Shown here one piece after another: positions 22,061 to 22,318 of a DNA stretch of 22,318 bases. Position 1 is the stretch's first letter. Every line of letters starts with the position of its first letter. The stretch lies in assembly GCA_022759165.1 (NCBI GenBank), contig JAEMPT010000129.1, positions 1 to 22,318 of the forward strand, given 5' to 3'. The notes below the pieces were generated by a model that worked only from the letters and a program-made list of their open reading frames with translations, ran no database searches and was not told where the DNA came from. Source of the stretch: Thermoprotei archaeon. GTDB taxonomy: Archaea; Thermoproteota; Thermoprotei_A; Sulfolobales; Fervidicoccaceae. The position numbers and the translations under genes were made by a program.

Positions 22061-22318
22061 TCATAGTATTATTGAGGCCATATTCGCTATCCTTGGCCAT
22101 CTTTCCACTGCCTCTCTAGCAACTGGCCCTCTTATTTCGCTACCCTTCAATGTTCCCTCCGGAGTTATTATCACAACCGCATTATCCTCAAAGCTCACCC
22201 AGGTACCGTCAGCCCTACGATAGGGCCTTTTCTGCCTTATTACCACGGCGGGAAATATCTGCTTTCTTATCTCTGGTATTCCCTTCTTCACTGAGACTAC
22301 TACCTTGTCACCTACTCC
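22061..22318 (-). CDS. rpl14: Ribosomal protein uL14 (partial, N-terminus off window)
   Basis: The frame is open to the right edge, so the first part of the gene is missing and 85 residues plus stop are visible. GVGDKVVVSVKKGIPEIRKQ, then PAVVIRQKRPYRRADGTWVSFEDNAVVI and GSEIRGPVAREAVERWPRIANMASIIL are diagnostic of archaeal uL14, which contacts translation GTPase-linked sites of the large subunit. An internal GTG at 22291 is not the real start. The operon promoter lies beyond the window. Confidence 0.96.
   Translation of the reverse strand, partial: GVGDKVVVSVKKGIPEIRKQIFPAVVIRQKRPYRRADGTWVSFEDNAVVIITPEGTLKGSEIRGPVAREAVERWPRIANMASIIL

Noticed and set aside
1..22318. CRISPR array, prophage or toxin-antitoxin system
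   Set aside because: No regularly spaced repeats, integrase, phage structural genes or paired small toxin/antitoxin genes were seen anywhere in the window.

Overview
This window is a stretch of an archaeal chromosome, most likely from a thermophilic crenarchaeon (Thermoproteota). The evidence is an archaeal ribosomal-protein order with eukaryote-type proteins (eS4, eL32, eL19, eL34, eL14), an archaeal-type adenylate kinase next to secY, a crenarchaeal-type phosphoglucose/phosphomannose isomerase, TATA-box promoters with short leaders, many TTG and GTG starts, heavy use of AGG/AGA for Arg and ATA for Ile, and a bulge-helix-bulge intron in cbf5. Genus-level placement is not possible by eye.

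Layout. Positions 1-2811 are minus-strand metabolic and repair genes: a cut-off RpiB/LacAB-type isomerase, a short-chain dehydrogenase, an alkyladenine-type DNA glycosylase, an HD phosphohydrolase and a YjbQ-family protein. Positions 2874-4720 are a plus-strand overlapping set: metallo-beta-lactamase-fold hydrolase, FMN reductase-like flavoprotein and Nudix hydrolase. Positions 4701-8302 hold an unknown minus-strand protein and then three membrane genes that fit a polyprenyl (dolichol-like) carrier cycle: a SEC59/VTE5-type kinase, a Wzx/MVF-type flippase and a PAP2 phosphatase. Positions 8372-11088 hold an aminotransferase-fold protein that seems to lack the PLP lysine, a small membrane protein with a charged tail, and a PGI/PMI.

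From 11154 to the right edge everything is minus strand. It is the archaeal spc-like ribosomal operon, read from the right: uL14 (partial), uL24, eS4, uL5, uS14, uS8, uL6, eL32, eL19, uL18, uS5, uL30, uL15, secY, adk, eL34, cmk, eL14, cbf5. Genes from uL14 to eL34 are separated by 20 bases or less or overlap. Only the gaps on either side of cmk are large (about 240 bases each), and both contain GC-rich palindromes that look like structured RNA or remnants of IS200/IS605-type elements.

The clearest special feature is cbf5. Its reading frame breaks at the conserved GGTLDPKVTG motif, and removing a 22-base segment that folds as a bulge-helix-bulge rebuilds the catalytic Asp and one continuous 349-residue protein. 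The most open question is the structured GC-rich segment at about 12655-12780, which may be a small RNA or the tail of a decayed tnpB/omegaRNA unit.
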